Below are positions 34,219 to 45,460 of a stretch of 64,000 nt of DNA, in pieces. A program made the position numbers and the translations under genes. The notes beneath the pieces are model-generated. The model worked only from the letters and a program-made list of their open reading frames with translations. It was not told the origin of the DNA and ran no database searches. Every line of letters starts with the position of its first letter. Position 1 is the stretch's first letter. The stretch comes from Roseibium sp. MMSF_3544 (GTDB lineage Bacteria; Pseudomonadota; Alphaproteobacteria; Rhizobiales; Stappiaceae): assembly GCF_030732845.1 (NCBI RefSeq), contig NZ_JASHKA010000008.1, positions 1-64,000 on the forward strand, written 5' to 3'.

Positions 34219-35211
34219 ATGAAAACGCCTTTCAGAGCCGCAGGGCTGTTTGTGTTTGCTGGAACGCTCATTTTTGCCGCACAAGGTGCCGCCCAGGACG
34301 CGACGGTTATTCTCGAAACGGCCGAGAGCGATCCTGGAAGTGTAAAGATCACCAACAAGATCCTGACCAACACGTCGCCGGACTGTGCCGATTACGCAAG
34401 TGCCTATACGTCTGAAGTGAAAGACCTCCAACAGGATCGCTCGCTCAGCGGCGCCGTCCTTGTCACGGTGGAAGGCGACACGTGCACGATCCAGTCCAAC
34501 GGCATTCCGAACCATGATGTAGGCGGCGATTCACGTCGGAAATTTGCGTCTGAAGTAGCTGCGATCGGGCACTCTTTCTACATCACGCGCAAACCAGAAT
34601 TCAGTGGCCGTATCGCCGAGCTGGAGCATACCAGTTTTGATGCGATCCTCCTGAACGGCGCCGTCGTCGATATCCAATCCGCCGGGTGCTACAGGCCATC
34701 AAGCCCCCAGGCTGACGCCGATGGTAATGTTTTGGCCGGTTGCCGGGCAGACGATCCCTGGCTCCTCGATCCGATGTCGCCGCTGGCAACCTTCGCGGAG
34801 GACAATCACCATGCGCACACACAGCCTGACGGCCGCTATCACTATCACGGCAATCCGAACGCGCTTTTCGATGATAACCCCGGTCCGGACGGGTCGCCGC
34901 TGATTGGGTTCGCGGCAGACGGCTTCCCGGTCTACGGTACCTATTTCAAGGATGAAGATGGCAAGGTGCGCAAGGCCGCATCGGGTTACACGCTGAAAGA
35001 GGGTTCCCGGCCCTCGGGCGACGGAAATCCGGGCGGAAACTATAATGGTCTCTACCGCTCGGACTACGAATTTACCAATGCCGGCGATCTGGATGAGTGC
35101 AACGGCATGACGGTGAACGGCGTCTATGCATACTATGTGACCGACACTTATCCTTGGATCGTCGCCTGCCTGCGCGGCACACAGGACGCCTCTTTTGCCA
35201 AGCCGCGCTAG
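34219..35211 (+). CDS. YHYH-domain secreted protein
   Basis: 330 residues. Signal peptide MKTPFRAAGLFVFAGTLIFAAQGAA. The mature part contains the YHYH-type core, with HHAHTQPDGRYHYHG and downstream IGFAADGFPVYGTYF, matching the family named for that motif; the histidines suggest metal binding. Four or more cysteines (DCADYA, GCYRP, GCRADD, ECNG, ACLRG) would form disulfides in the periplasm. Family function unknown. Start at 34219 because it opens the signal peptide and has AAGGGA upstream; the longer frame from 34144 adds 25 unrelated residues. Confidence 0.8.
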   Translation: MKTPFRAAGLFVFAGTLIFAAQGAAQDATVILETAESDPGSVKITNKILTNTSPDCADYASAYTSEVKDLQQDRSLSGAVLVTVEGDTCTIQSNGIPNHDVGGDSRRKFASEVAAIGHSFYITRKPEFSGRIAELEHTSFDAILLNGAVVDIQSAGCYRPSSPQADADGNVLAGCRADDPWLLDPMSPLATFAEDNHHAHTQPDGRYHYHGNPNALFDDNPGPDGSPLIGFAADGFPVYGTYFKDEDGKVRKAASGYTLKEGSRPSGDGNPGGNYNGLYRSDYEFTNAGDLDECNGMTVNGVYAYYVTDTYPWIVACLRGTQDASFAKPR

Positions 35212-35268
35212 ACTGCCCAAAGGGTTTTCGCGCCGAGACCAACGGGCCGGTTCTCAAACGGAGACGAG

Positions 35269-35907
35269 ATGAAGCTCCTGATGTTCGAGCACTGCTCGCT
35301 GTGCTTTCGCGTGCGCATGATCGCAGCGTTGAAAGGCATTCCGCTCGAAGAGCAGGTGGTGCTGGATGACGACAGCGAGGCGATGATCTCGCTGGTCGGC
35401 AAACGCGTGATCCCGATCCTTGTGCGTGATGACGGAACCCCCATGCTGGAAAGCATGGATATGGTCGATCACATCGAACGAATGGGCGACCCCGTTCTGA
35501 CGGGGCCGGAGCAGCCCGAGATTTCAGACCTGTGCGCGCGCATCCTCAAGATCACGCCTTATCTCACCATGCCCCGCTATCCGTTGCTCGATCTCCCGGA
35601 AATGGCAACGATTGCTGCCCATGACCACTATCTAGTCCGCAAGCTCAAGGTCTATGAGGACTTTGTCGCGCTTCGCGCAAGGACGCGCGAATTCATCAGT
35701 GAACTGATGCCGGTTCTGGAAGACCTCGATGGCCGGATTGAAAGCCCGGATGCCGTCAACGGAACGCTGTCAAAGGACGATATCCGCCTGCTTCCGCTCC
35801 TGCGCTCCGCCGCTGTGGTGAAGGGACTGACGTTTCCGCCGCGCGTAACGGACTATTTCGAGACCCTGATGGCGCGGACCGGGTTCAAGCCTTTGCCGGT
35901 GATCTGA
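35269..35907 (+). CDS. grxB: Glutaredoxin 2 (GrxB) family protein
   Basis: 212 residues, the length of E. coli Grx2. N-terminal thioredoxin-like domain: MKLLMFEHCSLCFRVRMIAALKGIP, GKRVIPILVRDDG (cis-proline VIP) and ESMDMVDHIE; then the helical GST-like C-terminal domain (about 85-212). The active-site motif is C-S-L-C (9-12) rather than the C-P-Y-C of E. coli Grx2, which should change its redox potential. Glutathione-dependent disulfide reduction is expected. ATG with a GAGACGAG-type ribosome site. No operon partner. Confidence 0.88.
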   Translation: MKLLMFEHCSLCFRVRMIAALKGIPLEEQVVLDDDSEAMISLVGKRVIPILVRDDGTPMLESMDMVDHIERMGDPVLTGPEQPEISDLCARILKITPYLTMPRYPLLDLPEMATIAAHDHYLVRKLKVYEDFVALRARTREFISELMPVLEDLDGRIESPDAVNGTLSKDDIRLLPLLRSAAVVKGLTFPPRVTDYFETLMARTGFKPLPVI

Positions 35908-36024
35908 GCCACGCGGCTTGTCTTTATAATTCTCGCGCCCTGCACGAAAACTGCTGAAACCTGTCCTACTTCGGTCACGCATTCGGGTTTCCATCACCAA
36001 AAGCAGTGACCGGGAATTCGTGAA

Positions 36025-37155
36025 ATGTTTTTGCTCAGACTGTCCCTAATCGTGTTTGCGATTTTCTGCGCAGGCCTTGCAGCGGCTTACGCATCCGGGA
36101 TCTGGGGACTGATGTCGGCCGGCTATCCACGCGCTGTCTGGCCGGCGCTTGGCGCTTACGAGACCGTGCGCGGCAGTTCGCAGCCGTTGGCTAGACACCC
36201 CGCGCTGCGCAGTCTCAACGCACACGGACAGGAGATATTTGCAACGTCTGGCAGCCGTGCGCTTCTCGCGCTGAAAGACGGTCGGTTGGCTGTCGAAACC
36301 TATGCCGACAGGATCGGGCCCGAGACGCGTCTGAACTCCTATTCGCTGGTCAAAAGCCTCGTCGGTGCGCTGGTTCTCAAAGCACATGCCGAAGGCAAGA
36401 TCAGCAGTCTCGAGGATCCCATCGGTCGCTATCTGGTGTCCTTCGGGTCGAACGGTTTCCGACAGATCCCGATCCGCAAGTTCCTGGAAATGCGCAGTGG
36501 AGTCGATTTTGAAAGAAACAGCTCCGACAAGGGCGGGCATCTGACGCATGCCAATCCGTTTGGAAATCTTGCGAGCCTTCACGCTGACGGTGTCAGGGCA
36601 ATTGCCGGCAGGCTTGAGCCGAAACCCGAACTGCTGGGCCAGTTTTCCTACCAGAACGTGAATTCGGCAATCCTCGGCCATTTGCTGACAGAGCTCTACG
36701 GTCGGCCGCTTCACGCGCTTCTTTCCGAAAAGATCTGGTATCCCGCCGGCGCTGCCGATGCCTTTTGGCTTCGGCACATCGAAACAACGGATGTCACACC
36801 TTATTGCTGCCTTTATGCGACCGCACGCGACTGGGTGAAGGTCGGGCATTTCCTGATGACCAATGGCGGCGAAGAGGCGCCATTTCTTCCAGAAGGCCTG
36901 AAACGGCAGTTATTCGGAACGCACCTTCAGTCCTCCGACCTTGCGACCGGTGTCTACGGATTGCACCTTCGCCACAATGTTCTGGACAGAGACGGAGAAG
37001 ATTTGCAGGGGCGCTTTTCCTACATGATGGGGCAGGGCGGCCAGGTGGTTTACATGATGCCGGAAAGAGACCTCATCGTTGTTCGTTTCGGTGAGGAGCA
37101 TGCGCTTTTGCACTCAACGCTTTATTCCTCCTGGAACAGTCTGCACAAGGAATGA
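36025..37155 (+). CDS. Serine hydrolase of the class C beta-lactamase/penicillin-binding fold
   Basis: 376 residues with one N-terminal membrane-anchor helix. Catalytic SxxK is S107-L-V-K110; the YxN element is YQN in QFSYQNVNS; KTG-like region near the C-terminus is replaced by GQGGQVVYMMPERD. Family members are esterases, D-aminopeptidases or true beta-lactamases; nothing here argues for antibiotic resistance. The 3' end meets the LysR gene in convergent orientation after 18 bases. Confidence 0.82.
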   Translation: MFLLRLSLIVFAIFCAGLAAAYASGIWGLMSAGYPRAVWPALGAYETVRGSSQPLARHPALRSLNAHGQEIFATSGSRALLALKDGRLAVETYADRIGPETRLNSYSLVKSLVGALVLKAHAEGKISSLEDPIGRYLVSFGSNGFRQIPIRKFLEMRSGVDFERNSSDKGGHLTHANPFGNLASLHADGVRAIAGRLEPKPELLGQFSYQNVNSAILGHLLTELYGRPLHALLSEKIWYPAGAADAFWLRHIETTDVTPYCCLYATARDWVKVGHFLMTNGGEEAPFLPEGLKRQLFGTHLQSSDLATGVYGLHLRHNVLDRDGEDLQGRFSYMMGQGGQVVYMMPERDLIVVRFGEEHALLHSTLYSSWNSLHKE

Positions 37156-37173
37156 GCTTTTCCCGGGCGCAGC

Positions 37174-38076
37174 TCAGGTTCCGGGTCTGACCGCCAGCAG
37201 CCCTGCGGCCAGATGATCGAACACCGTCCGGATCCTGCGGCTTGTCCGAAGCTCCCTGTGCGTGACCAGCCAGATGGGAAACGTGATCGGCTCGACATCT
37301 TCAAAGGCAGGCGCAATCTCCGGGCAGCGAGCCGCGATCTCGTCGGCCATGATGGACAGGCCAAATCCCTCACGGACATATTGCCAGGCGACCATCCCGC
37401 TCGGTGAACCGAGGTCGATATTGGCTTCGCTGACATCCAGCCCGAAGGCACGCAGATAAACCACAAGTTCCTCGTTGTTGTCGTAGCCGACAAAGTCGAG
37501 ATCGGGAGCATCGCTCTTTGTCAGGGGCCTGCCGAATGTCTGGAGATAGGACTTTGCAGCGAAGATCCGCGCCGGCGCCTCGCGTAGCTTGCGCGCGTAA
37601 AGTTCCGGGTGATCTGGTTCCACATGCCGTATGGCAATGTCGGCCTCGCGCCGCCGCAGATCGCTGAGACTGTTCGTGCACAGGATCTTGAGCTCGATGG
37701 CCGGTGCCTTCCGGCGCAGGTCGCGAAGGATGTCCGGCAGGATCATGGCGGCCATCAGGTCGGTTGCGGAAATCGTGACAAGGCCGTCGATCTGCTGGGA
37801 TTGACCGGAGGCCGTCAAAGAGATCCGGCTCGCCGCATCGCCCATCGTGCGCACATGTTCGACAAGTTCGACGCCGGCTTCGGTCAGAACAAGGCTCTTC
37901 GACAAGCGCTCGAACAGGGTGACGCCAAGCTCTTCCTCCAGGGCAGCAACCTGCCGGCTCAAGGTCGGTTGCGTGAGGCCGAGTGCGCGTGCAGCGGCCG
38001 AAAGGGATCCTTCTTCCGCTGTTACAAGAAAAGCGCGCGCCTGGTTCCAATCAAATGTTATACTCTTCCAGTTCAT
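37174..38076 (-). CDS. LysR family transcriptional regulator
   Basis: 300 residues. N-terminal winged helix-turn-helix: FLVTAEEGSLSAAARALGLTQPTLSRQVAALEEELGVTLFER, the classic LysR DNA-binding domain; periplasmic-binding-like effector domain follows (about 95-295). ATG at 38076 starts MNWKSITFDWNQARAFL; 14 upstream codons in frame lack a ribosome site. It is divergent from a 48-codon gene and a methyltransferase gene, which may be its targets (inference from arrangement). Confidence 0.88.
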   Translation of the reverse strand: MNWKSITFDWNQARAFLVTAEEGSLSAAARALGLTQPTLSRQVAALEEELGVTLFERLSKSLVLTEAGVELVEHVRTMGDAASRISLTASGQSQQIDGLVTISATDLMAAMILPDILRDLRRKAPAIELKILCTNSLSDLRRREADIAIRHVEPDHPELYARKLREAPARIFAAKSYLQTFGRPLTKSDAPDLDFVGYDNNEELVVYLRAFGLDVSEANIDLGSPSGMVAWQYVREGFGLSIMADEIAARCPEIAPAFEDVEPITFPIWLVTHRELRTSRRIRTVFDHLAAGLLAVRPGT

Positions 38077-38160
38077 GCAAATATGTATATCACCTAGTGA
38101 AATTTCGGCAATTTCCATTCGTTTTTGAAGGGGCTAGAAAAGACGTAAGGAGCGCTTCGG

Positions 38161-38307
38161 ATGAGTCCGCACCATTTTGCATCACATCTGGTCAGTGCAG
38201 TGATCATTGTACTGGAATTTCTTGCGTCGCCGATGGGCGGCCGGGAAATCGGGCGTGATTTGCTGGAGCGTCTCGGCCTGCGTGGCAACGCCCGGAAACG
38301 CAAGTAA
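38161..38307 (+). CDS. 48-residue small protein, hypothetical
   Basis: ATG to TAA, preceded by AAGGAG with 8-base spacing, an ideal ribosome site. Residues about 7-24 are hydrophobic (FASHLVSAVIIVLEFLASP), a possible membrane or amphipathic helix; the C-terminus is strongly basic (RGNARKRK). Divergent from the LysR gene and 47 bases before the methyltransferase gene. No family recognised. The strong ribosome site and placement support a real gene; the small size keeps it uncertain. Confidence 0.6.
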   Translation: MSPHHFASHLVSAVIIVLEFLASPMGGREIGRDLLERLGLRGNARKRK

Positions 38308-38354
38308 TCCGGGCGAACACCCTTCAACAGCCTGAATTTTGAGAAAGACCGACC

Positions 38355-39017
38355 ATGGCAATTGCATGGACCAATGATATGACGCCTTCAACACGCTTCT
38401 GGGACAAGATCGCGGTGAAATATGCCGCATCTCCGGTTAAGGACCAGAGCGCCTACGAAAAGACGCTGGCGCGCACCATCGAGCATCTCGGACCGGAGGA
38501 TGATGTTCTGGAGCTGGGATGTGGAACCGGCTCCACCGCACTGCTTCTGGCCGCGAACGTAAGGTCCTATCTGGCGACCGACTTTGCACCCGGCATGGTC
38601 CGCATCGCAGACGACAAGCTCGAAGCGGCACAGCAAAAAGGTGATGCACACGCCGGTTTGCGTTTCGCCGTCGCAGACGTTTTCAGTGAGAGCGTAGAGA
38701 CGGAACAAGGCTACGACGCCATTCTCGGTTACAACTTCCTGCATCTCGTGGAAACGCCTGAAGACCTCATGGCCCGCGTGCACGGTCTTTTGAAGCCCGG
38801 CGGGTTGTTCATCTCAAAGACCGTCTGTCTCAAGGACAAGGCCTGGCTGTTCCTGCCGCTGATCAAGGCGATGCAGCTGGTTGGCAAGGCGCCCTTCGTG
38901 AAGATGTACTCCTTTGCCTCCGTTGAGAATTTGATCAGCCGGTCCGGCTTCGAGATCATCGAGACCGGAACCTACCCGGAACCCCGCAGCCGGTTTGTGG
39001 TCGCCCGGAAGGTTTGA
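38355..39017 (+). CDS. Class I SAM-dependent methyltransferase
   Basis: 220 residues. Motif I VLELGCGTGSTALLL, motif II LATDFAPGMVRIADDK, motif post-I DAILGYNFLHLVE, and KPGGLFISKT. Small-molecule or lipid methyltransferase; substrate unknown. Possibly transcribed together with the upstream 48-residue gene. Ends just before a 0.9-kb repeat-rich gap. Confidence 0.85.
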   Translation: MAIAWTNDMTPSTRFWDKIAVKYAASPVKDQSAYEKTLARTIEHLGPEDDVLELGCGTGSTALLLAANVRSYLATDFAPGMVRIADDKLEAAQQKGDAHAGLRFAVADVFSESVETEQGYDAILGYNFLHLVETPEDLMARVHGLLKPGGLFISKTVCLKDKAWLFLPLIKAMQLVGKAPFVKMYSFASVENLISRSGFEIIETGTYPEPRSRFVVARKV

Positions 39018-39934
39018 GACAGCCTAATCAACAGGAGCTGCCCCGGCTCAGGGCCGGGACAGCACAAGAAGTGAGGCGCCGCGCAAGCCAATCACACGCG
39101 CTGTCGTTCCCGAAAAGTCGGGTGCTGGGACAACAATGCGCGGCAACGCGGGAGACCTGTTCAAGCAGATGGTGTCACCCCGGACGACCGGAGGTAGATC
39201 CGGGGCCTACTCATCTGCAGAGTGAACCTAGCAAGTTTAGGTGCCGCCGCACCCGATTCAAACCCTTCGACAAGCTGATCGGCGAGTGGGCCCCGGCTCA
39301 GGGCCGGGGTGACATTGTGTGTTTGGCTCGCGCCATCGATAAACCCTCAGCACCGTCCCGGAATTGACTCATGATCCTGCGTGCATCTTGGCAAGATGAC
39401 CCCGGCTCATGGCCGGGGAGGCATGGGACTGCGAGCGGCGATGGAAGGGAGATTGCACGACGCCCATTCTGCTTGTCACCCCGGACGCAGCGCAGCGGAG
39501 ATCCGAGGTGACAATAAAGGATTGACCTTCCCGCAGAGAAACGTTCAGCGTGAACGCGTCCTCCTTCAATTCGAGGAATCGCTTTCACGCTACCGCTGAA
39601 TCAGGTCGCACGAGTGGAAAAATGCGCATGTTTCTAGGATTGTTACCTCTCCCCTTGGGAGAGGTCGGCCTGAAAGGCCGGGTGAGGGGACAAACGTTTC
39701 AGTTTACTTGATGGATTTGGCCCCTCACCCTAGCCCTCTCCCCAATGGGAGAGGGAAACAACGCGAATACTGCCAAGCGAGACCCGAAACCGGCTTGGTT
39801 GCTTAAAGACGCGCGCAAACGCGCTCCTTGGATGAAGTTGAAGCGTACGGAGCAACGCGTTTCATCGGATTGCGGTGCCTCGGTCAGGGTGCTACCTAAT
39901 ACGCCTCTCCTCGGCGCATCCCTGAAAGTTTCCG
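39018..39934. other. Long repeat-rich intergenic region
   Basis: About 0.9 kb without a supported gene. It contains CCCCGGCTCAGGGCCGGG-type hairpins (39043, 39292, 39401), a partial copy (about 39173-39217) of the 152-bp GIY-YIG-flanking repeat, a GTCACCCCGGACGCAGCGCAGCGG unit near 39475, and the second CTCTCCC repeat at 39645-39754. The open frames in this stretch follow the repeats, lack ribosome sites and have no protein-like composition. Confidence 0.75.
39645..39754. repeat. CTCTCCC-type palindromic intergenic repeat (copy 2)
   Basis: Same order of elements as the copy at 15734-15846: CCTCTCCC-x-GGGAGAGG, GGCCTGAAAGGCC, GGGTGAGGGG, a 30-base middle, CCCCTCACCC, CTCTCCCC-x-GGGAGAG. The middle shares ACGTTTCAGTT with copy 1, so the two are homologous, not just similar in composition. 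Confidence 0.8.
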
Positions 39935-41104
39935 ATGCTCGTCCGCGACCGCGCCTTTTTCGCGTCCATGTTTCTGACGGTTCTGGCCGACCAGATCCTT
40001 TTGTTTCTGGTGCCGCTGGTGATTTTCCAGATCACCGGCAATGTCGCCTGGTCGGGTCTGGCCTTCTTCTTTGAAACGCTGCCCCGCTATCTGGCTTTTC
40101 CTGTTGCCGGCATCCTGTGTGATCGGCTCAATCCGATCCTGCTCTTGCGCGTGAGCCGTATTCTGCGGGCCGTCGTTTGCCTGGTCGGCATCACTGGCCA
40201 GATTGTGTTTGGTGGCGTCTGGTGGCTGATTGCGCTTTCAGCCGTGGTCGGCGTCCTGACGACCCAGGGCTTGCTGGCCCTCGAGATGGTTCTGGTCCGC
40301 GCCTTTTCAGACGAGCGGTTCGAAAAGGTGGCGAGTTACAGCCAACTCGCAGCGCAGATGGGCGTTGTGCTCGGGCCCCTGACGGCAGCCTACATGATGG
40401 CGATCTGGCCCTGGGAAGCCGTGGTCTTTTTGGCAACCGGGCTGTTTTTTCTTGCCGACGGCACGTTTTTGCTCTGGCGTGGGCAGGGGCGCATGGAACA
40501 GCGGCCCGAAAGTGAGCGCCGGCACCCCGTTAAAGACCTTGCGACCGCGTTCAGACTCGTCTGGCAAATCCCCGGGCTGATGCGCGCTGTTCTCCAGGCT
40601 GCAGGTGTCAATCTGGCGATCGGCGCAACGCTTGCCACGGCAGCGGCGATGATGACGGGGTTCTACGCTCAGAGCGAACAAACCTATGCGTGGCTGCAGG
40701 TCGGCGGTGCCGCCGCCACGTTTGCGGTTCTGACCATGACCGCACATATTCACTTCGGCCTGAAGACGCTCGGCAGAGCGGCCTATGCCATGATCTTACT
40801 CGGCATAGTCTTCACAGGTCTCGGCGTCCATCCGCTGGTCTATGTTGCCGGGTTTCTTCTGATTGCCGGTTTCGACAAGATGTTCAACATCTATGTCCGT
40901 ACCCTGCGCAAGGAGATCATTCCAGCCGGTGAGTTTGGCAAGACCACCGGAGTGATCATCTGTCTGAACAATATTTCCCAACCAATTGCCGGACTTGCGG
41001 TCGCGGTGTTTGCATCAGGCGACGACGCCCGGGCCGTCTTGCTGGCAATTTCCGGAGCGATGGCGGTTTTGGGAGCCCTGACATTCTTCAAGCGGGCGGC
41101 GTAA
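39935..41104 (+). CDS. MFS transporter (exporter-like)
   Basis: 389 residues, 11-12 hydrophobic helices. Seen: FLTVLADQILLFLVPLVIFQITGNVAWSGLAFFFETLPRYLAFPVAG, GVLTTQGLLALEMVLVR, and the charged central loop with RRHPVKDLATAF. The topology resembles enterobactin/siderophore-exporter type MFS proteins (EntS-like), but no siderophore genes are near, so a role is not assigned. The start lies just after the repeat-rich gap with a weak ribosome site. The 3' end runs 17 bases into the oppositely oriented oxyR. Confidence 0.85.
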   Translation: MLVRDRAFFASMFLTVLADQILLFLVPLVIFQITGNVAWSGLAFFFETLPRYLAFPVAGILCDRLNPILLLRVSRILRAVVCLVGITGQIVFGGVWWLIALSAVVGVLTTQGLLALEMVLVRAFSDERFEKVASYSQLAAQMGVVLGPLTAAYMMAIWPWEAVVFLATGLFFLADGTFLLWRGQGRMEQRPESERRHPVKDLATAFRLVWQIPGLMRAVLQAAGVNLAIGATLATAAAMMTGFYAQSEQTYAWLQVGGAAATFAVLTMTAHIHFGLKTLGRAAYAMILLGIVFTGLGVHPLVYVAGFLLIAGFDKMFNIYVRTLRKEIIPAGEFGKTTGVIICLNNISQPIAGLAVAVFASGDDARAVLLAISGAMAVLGALTFFKRAA

Positions 41105-42002
41105 GCGTTTCAGTCTTTGCCGCCGAACTGCGAACGATTTCGGCGATCTCCCCGAGTTGGCCCCCAAGCGGGCTGGAGTCGCGCCAAACCATGCCGACGG
41201 TCCGTGTCGGTTCGGGATCCTGAAAGCGCGACACGGAGACGGAAGCAGAACGCGTTTCCACAGGCACCGCCATTTCCGGGATCAGCGTGACGCCCATACC
41301 GGCGCTGACCATCTGAACGAGCGTTGAGAGAGAGCTGGCGTCGAGCACTTCGCGCGGCGGGCCCGAGGGGAGGTTGCAGAAGGAGAGCGCCTGGTCGCGG
41401 AAACAATGGCCTTCCTCCAGCAGCAGCAGGCGCATTTCCCTGAGCGTGTCGGCGCTCGGCATGGGCGCATTGGCCTCCCGGGCAGACCGCACCAGCATGA
41501 AGGTCTCTGTGAAGAGAGGCGTTTCGGCGAGGGACGCTTCCGAGACGGGAAGAGCGACAATGGCGGTATCGAGTTTTCCCTCCCCAAGCTCCTGGATCAG
41601 CTTCGGGGTCACGGTTTCCCGCACGTGAATATCAAGCTCCGGATGTTGGGTTGAAAGCGCGCTGATTACCCGTGGTAACAGATAAGGGGCTATGGTCGGA
41701 ATGACACCGATGCGCAGGCGTCCGACAAGGCGGTCTCTTGAGGCGCGTGCGAGATCACTGAGTTCCTCCGTCGCCCGCAAAATATCGCGCGCGCGTTCCA
41801 CCGCGATTTCCCCAAAATGGGTCAGCCGAACCTGACGTGGTCCGCGCTCGATCAGGGCAGCGCCGAGCGCGTCTTCCATCTCCCTGATCTGCATGGACAG
41901 AGCCGGCTGCGAAATTGCGCAGGATTCTGCGGCCCGGCCAAAGTGGCCATGACGCGCCAGTGCCTCGAAATAGCGAAGCTGTTTCAGGGTGATATTTATC
42001 AT
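41088..42002 (-). CDS. oxyR: Hydrogen peroxide-sensing regulator OxyR
   Basis: 304 residues. LysR-type N-terminal helix-turn-helix (LRYFEALARHGHFGRAAESCAISQPALSMQI). The regulatory domain carries the redox cysteines C200 and C209 in EEGHCFRDQALSFC, at the spacing of E. coli C199/C208 (disulfide switch). Adjacent and divergent to katG, the standard peroxide-defence pair, which strengthens the call. It probably regulates both genes from the inverted repeats in the shared promoter region. Confidence 0.95.
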   Translation of the reverse strand: MINITLKQLRYFEALARHGHFGRAAESCAISQPALSMQIREMEDALGAALIERGPRQVRLTHFGEIAVERARDILRATEELSDLARASRDRLVGRLRIGVIPTIAPYLLPRVISALSTQHPELDIHVRETVTPKLIQELGEGKLDTAIVALPVSEASLAETPLFTETFMLVRSAREANAPMPSADTLREMRLLLLEEGHCFRDQALSFCNLPSGPPREVLDASSLSTLVQMVSAGMGVTLIPEMAVPVETRSASVSVSRFQDPEPTRTVGMVWRDSSPLGGQLGEIAEIVRSSAAKTETLTPPA

Positions 42003-42018
42003 AAGAAAATCCTATCAA

Positions 42019-42056
42019 AGCGATCAGGAAATTCAACTTCTTCTGATGAGATCGCT
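42019..42056. promoter_or_regulatory. Inverted repeat upstream of oxyR, candidate OxyR binding region
   Basis: AGCGATC (42019-42025) and GATCGCT (42050-42056) are inverted, with inner ATCAG (42023-42027) and CTGAT (42043-42047). Located 17-54 bases upstream of the oxyR start in the divergent oxyR/katG region. The match to the OxyR tetra-ATAG consensus is not clear, so only a regulatory repeat is claimed. Confidence 0.4.
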
Positions 42057-42239
42057 CTGCTAGTTTAGAATCAGAAAAAACTGGAGAGGCGCGAAGGCCA
42101 GTGGCCCGGCGCGTCGCTACTCCCGTTTGTTTCGCGAAGAGATATTGGTTCTGCGGACTGGAACAGCAGCAGGCGAATGCGCATATCGTGAGTGGCGCAT
42201 ACGCTGTCAAACTGCTGTCACCGGCCGGAGTTCTTTTAG

Positions 42240-44447
<2,208 letters not shown>

Positions 44448-44480
44448 GAGATCGGAACCTGTTTCGCAAATCTAACGGAA

Positions 44481-44511
44481 GGCGCCCCAATCTTGTCGGG
44501 GCGCCTTTTTT
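44481..44511 (+). terminator. Rho-independent terminator of katG
   Basis: GGCGCCCC (44481-44488), 9-base loop, GGGGCGCC (44498-44505), then TTTTTT. An 8-bp perfect stem 33 bases after the katG stop. Confidence 0.9.
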
Positions 44512-44686
44512 GTGCCGGTGCTTTCCACATCCGCACAACCACCTATTTGCCAAAAAGTCATTTTCTCGTCACAAGGATGATGTTGCACTGCAAAGAAGTT
44601 TCAGGCTGCGTCTGAAACGGCGGGAGGTTTCGTCCGGGCTTATTGACCGGTTCCAGTCTGTTTCAACGCCAAGGAGCTGACAGCTC

Positions 44687-45451
44687 ATGTTCGATTTGAC
44701 GGGTTACAAGGCCCTTGTGGTGGGCGTCGCCAATGACCAGTCCATCGCATACGGATGTGCCAAGGCATTCAGGGATCAAGGGGCTGATCTTGCGATCACC
44801 TATCTCAATGACAAGGCAGAGCCTTTTGTTCGCCCGCTCGCGGAAAGCCTTGGGGCGGAAATCATCGCGCCGCTCGATGTCCGTGACGAAGCTCAGCAGG
44901 AAGCGCTCTTTGCTCAAATTACCGAACGATGGGGCAAGCTTGACACGCTCCTGCACTCCATTGCCTTTTCCAGGAAAGAGGATCTGCACGGGCGGGTGAT
45001 TGATTGTTCTGCCGATGGCTTCGGTCTTGCCATGGATATTTCCGTGCATTCGTTTTTGCGTCTCATCCGAAGGGCCGAACCGCTCATGCCGCACGGCGGC
45101 ACCTGCATGTCGGTTTCTTTCATGGGTGCACAGAAGGTCGTCGAGAACTATGGGGTCATGGGACCTGTCAAGGCGGCGCTTGAAGCTGCAACGCGCTACG
45201 CCGCCGCCGAATTGGGCAAAAATGGTATTTCGGTTCACGCACTTTCGCCGGGGCCTCTGAAAACCCGGGCAGCATCCGGGATCGCGGAATTCGATGCCCT
45301 TTTGAATGATGCCGCTGAGCGCGCGCCCATGCACCAGCTCGCCACGATCGACGATGTCGGAGCCTACGCGGCCTTCCTGGCAAGCCGGGAAGCCTTTAAT
45401 GTCACTGGCGGAATTCACTTCATAGACGGTGGCTACAGCATTGTTGGATAG
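44687..45451 (+). CDS. fabI: Enoyl-ACP reductase FabI-type short-chain dehydrogenase
   Basis: 254 residues. FabI rather than classic SDR: NAD motif VGVANDQSIAYGCAKAF (G-x5-S-I-A/G), and the FabI catalytic pair Y-x6-K (Tyr155, Lys162) in NYGVMGPVKAALEA. The end GGIHFIDGGYSIVG is conventional. Reduces enoyl-ACP in fatty-acid synthesis. This is probably an extra copy, because it is paired with the DUF3141 gene (10 bases on) and not with other fab genes, so a role in polyhydroxyalkanoate or storage-lipid metabolism is likely (inference). ATG with AAGGAG upstream. Confidence 0.88.
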   Translation: MFDLTGYKALVVGVANDQSIAYGCAKAFRDQGADLAITYLNDKAEPFVRPLAESLGAEIIAPLDVRDEAQQEALFAQITERWGKLDTLLHSIAFSRKEDLHGRVIDCSADGFGLAMDISVHSFLRLIRRAEPLMPHGGTCMSVSFMGAQKVVENYGVMGPVKAALEAATRYAAAELGKNGISVHALSPGPLKTRAASGIAEFDALLNDAAERAPMHQLATIDDVGAYAAFLASREAFNVTGGIHFIDGGYSIVG

Positions 45452-45460
45452 GAGGTCCTG

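Noticed and set aside
39014..39599. Open frames in the 0.9-kb repeat-rich gap
   Set aside because: They run through repeat units and lack initiation signals; the region is classed as intergenic repeat sequence.
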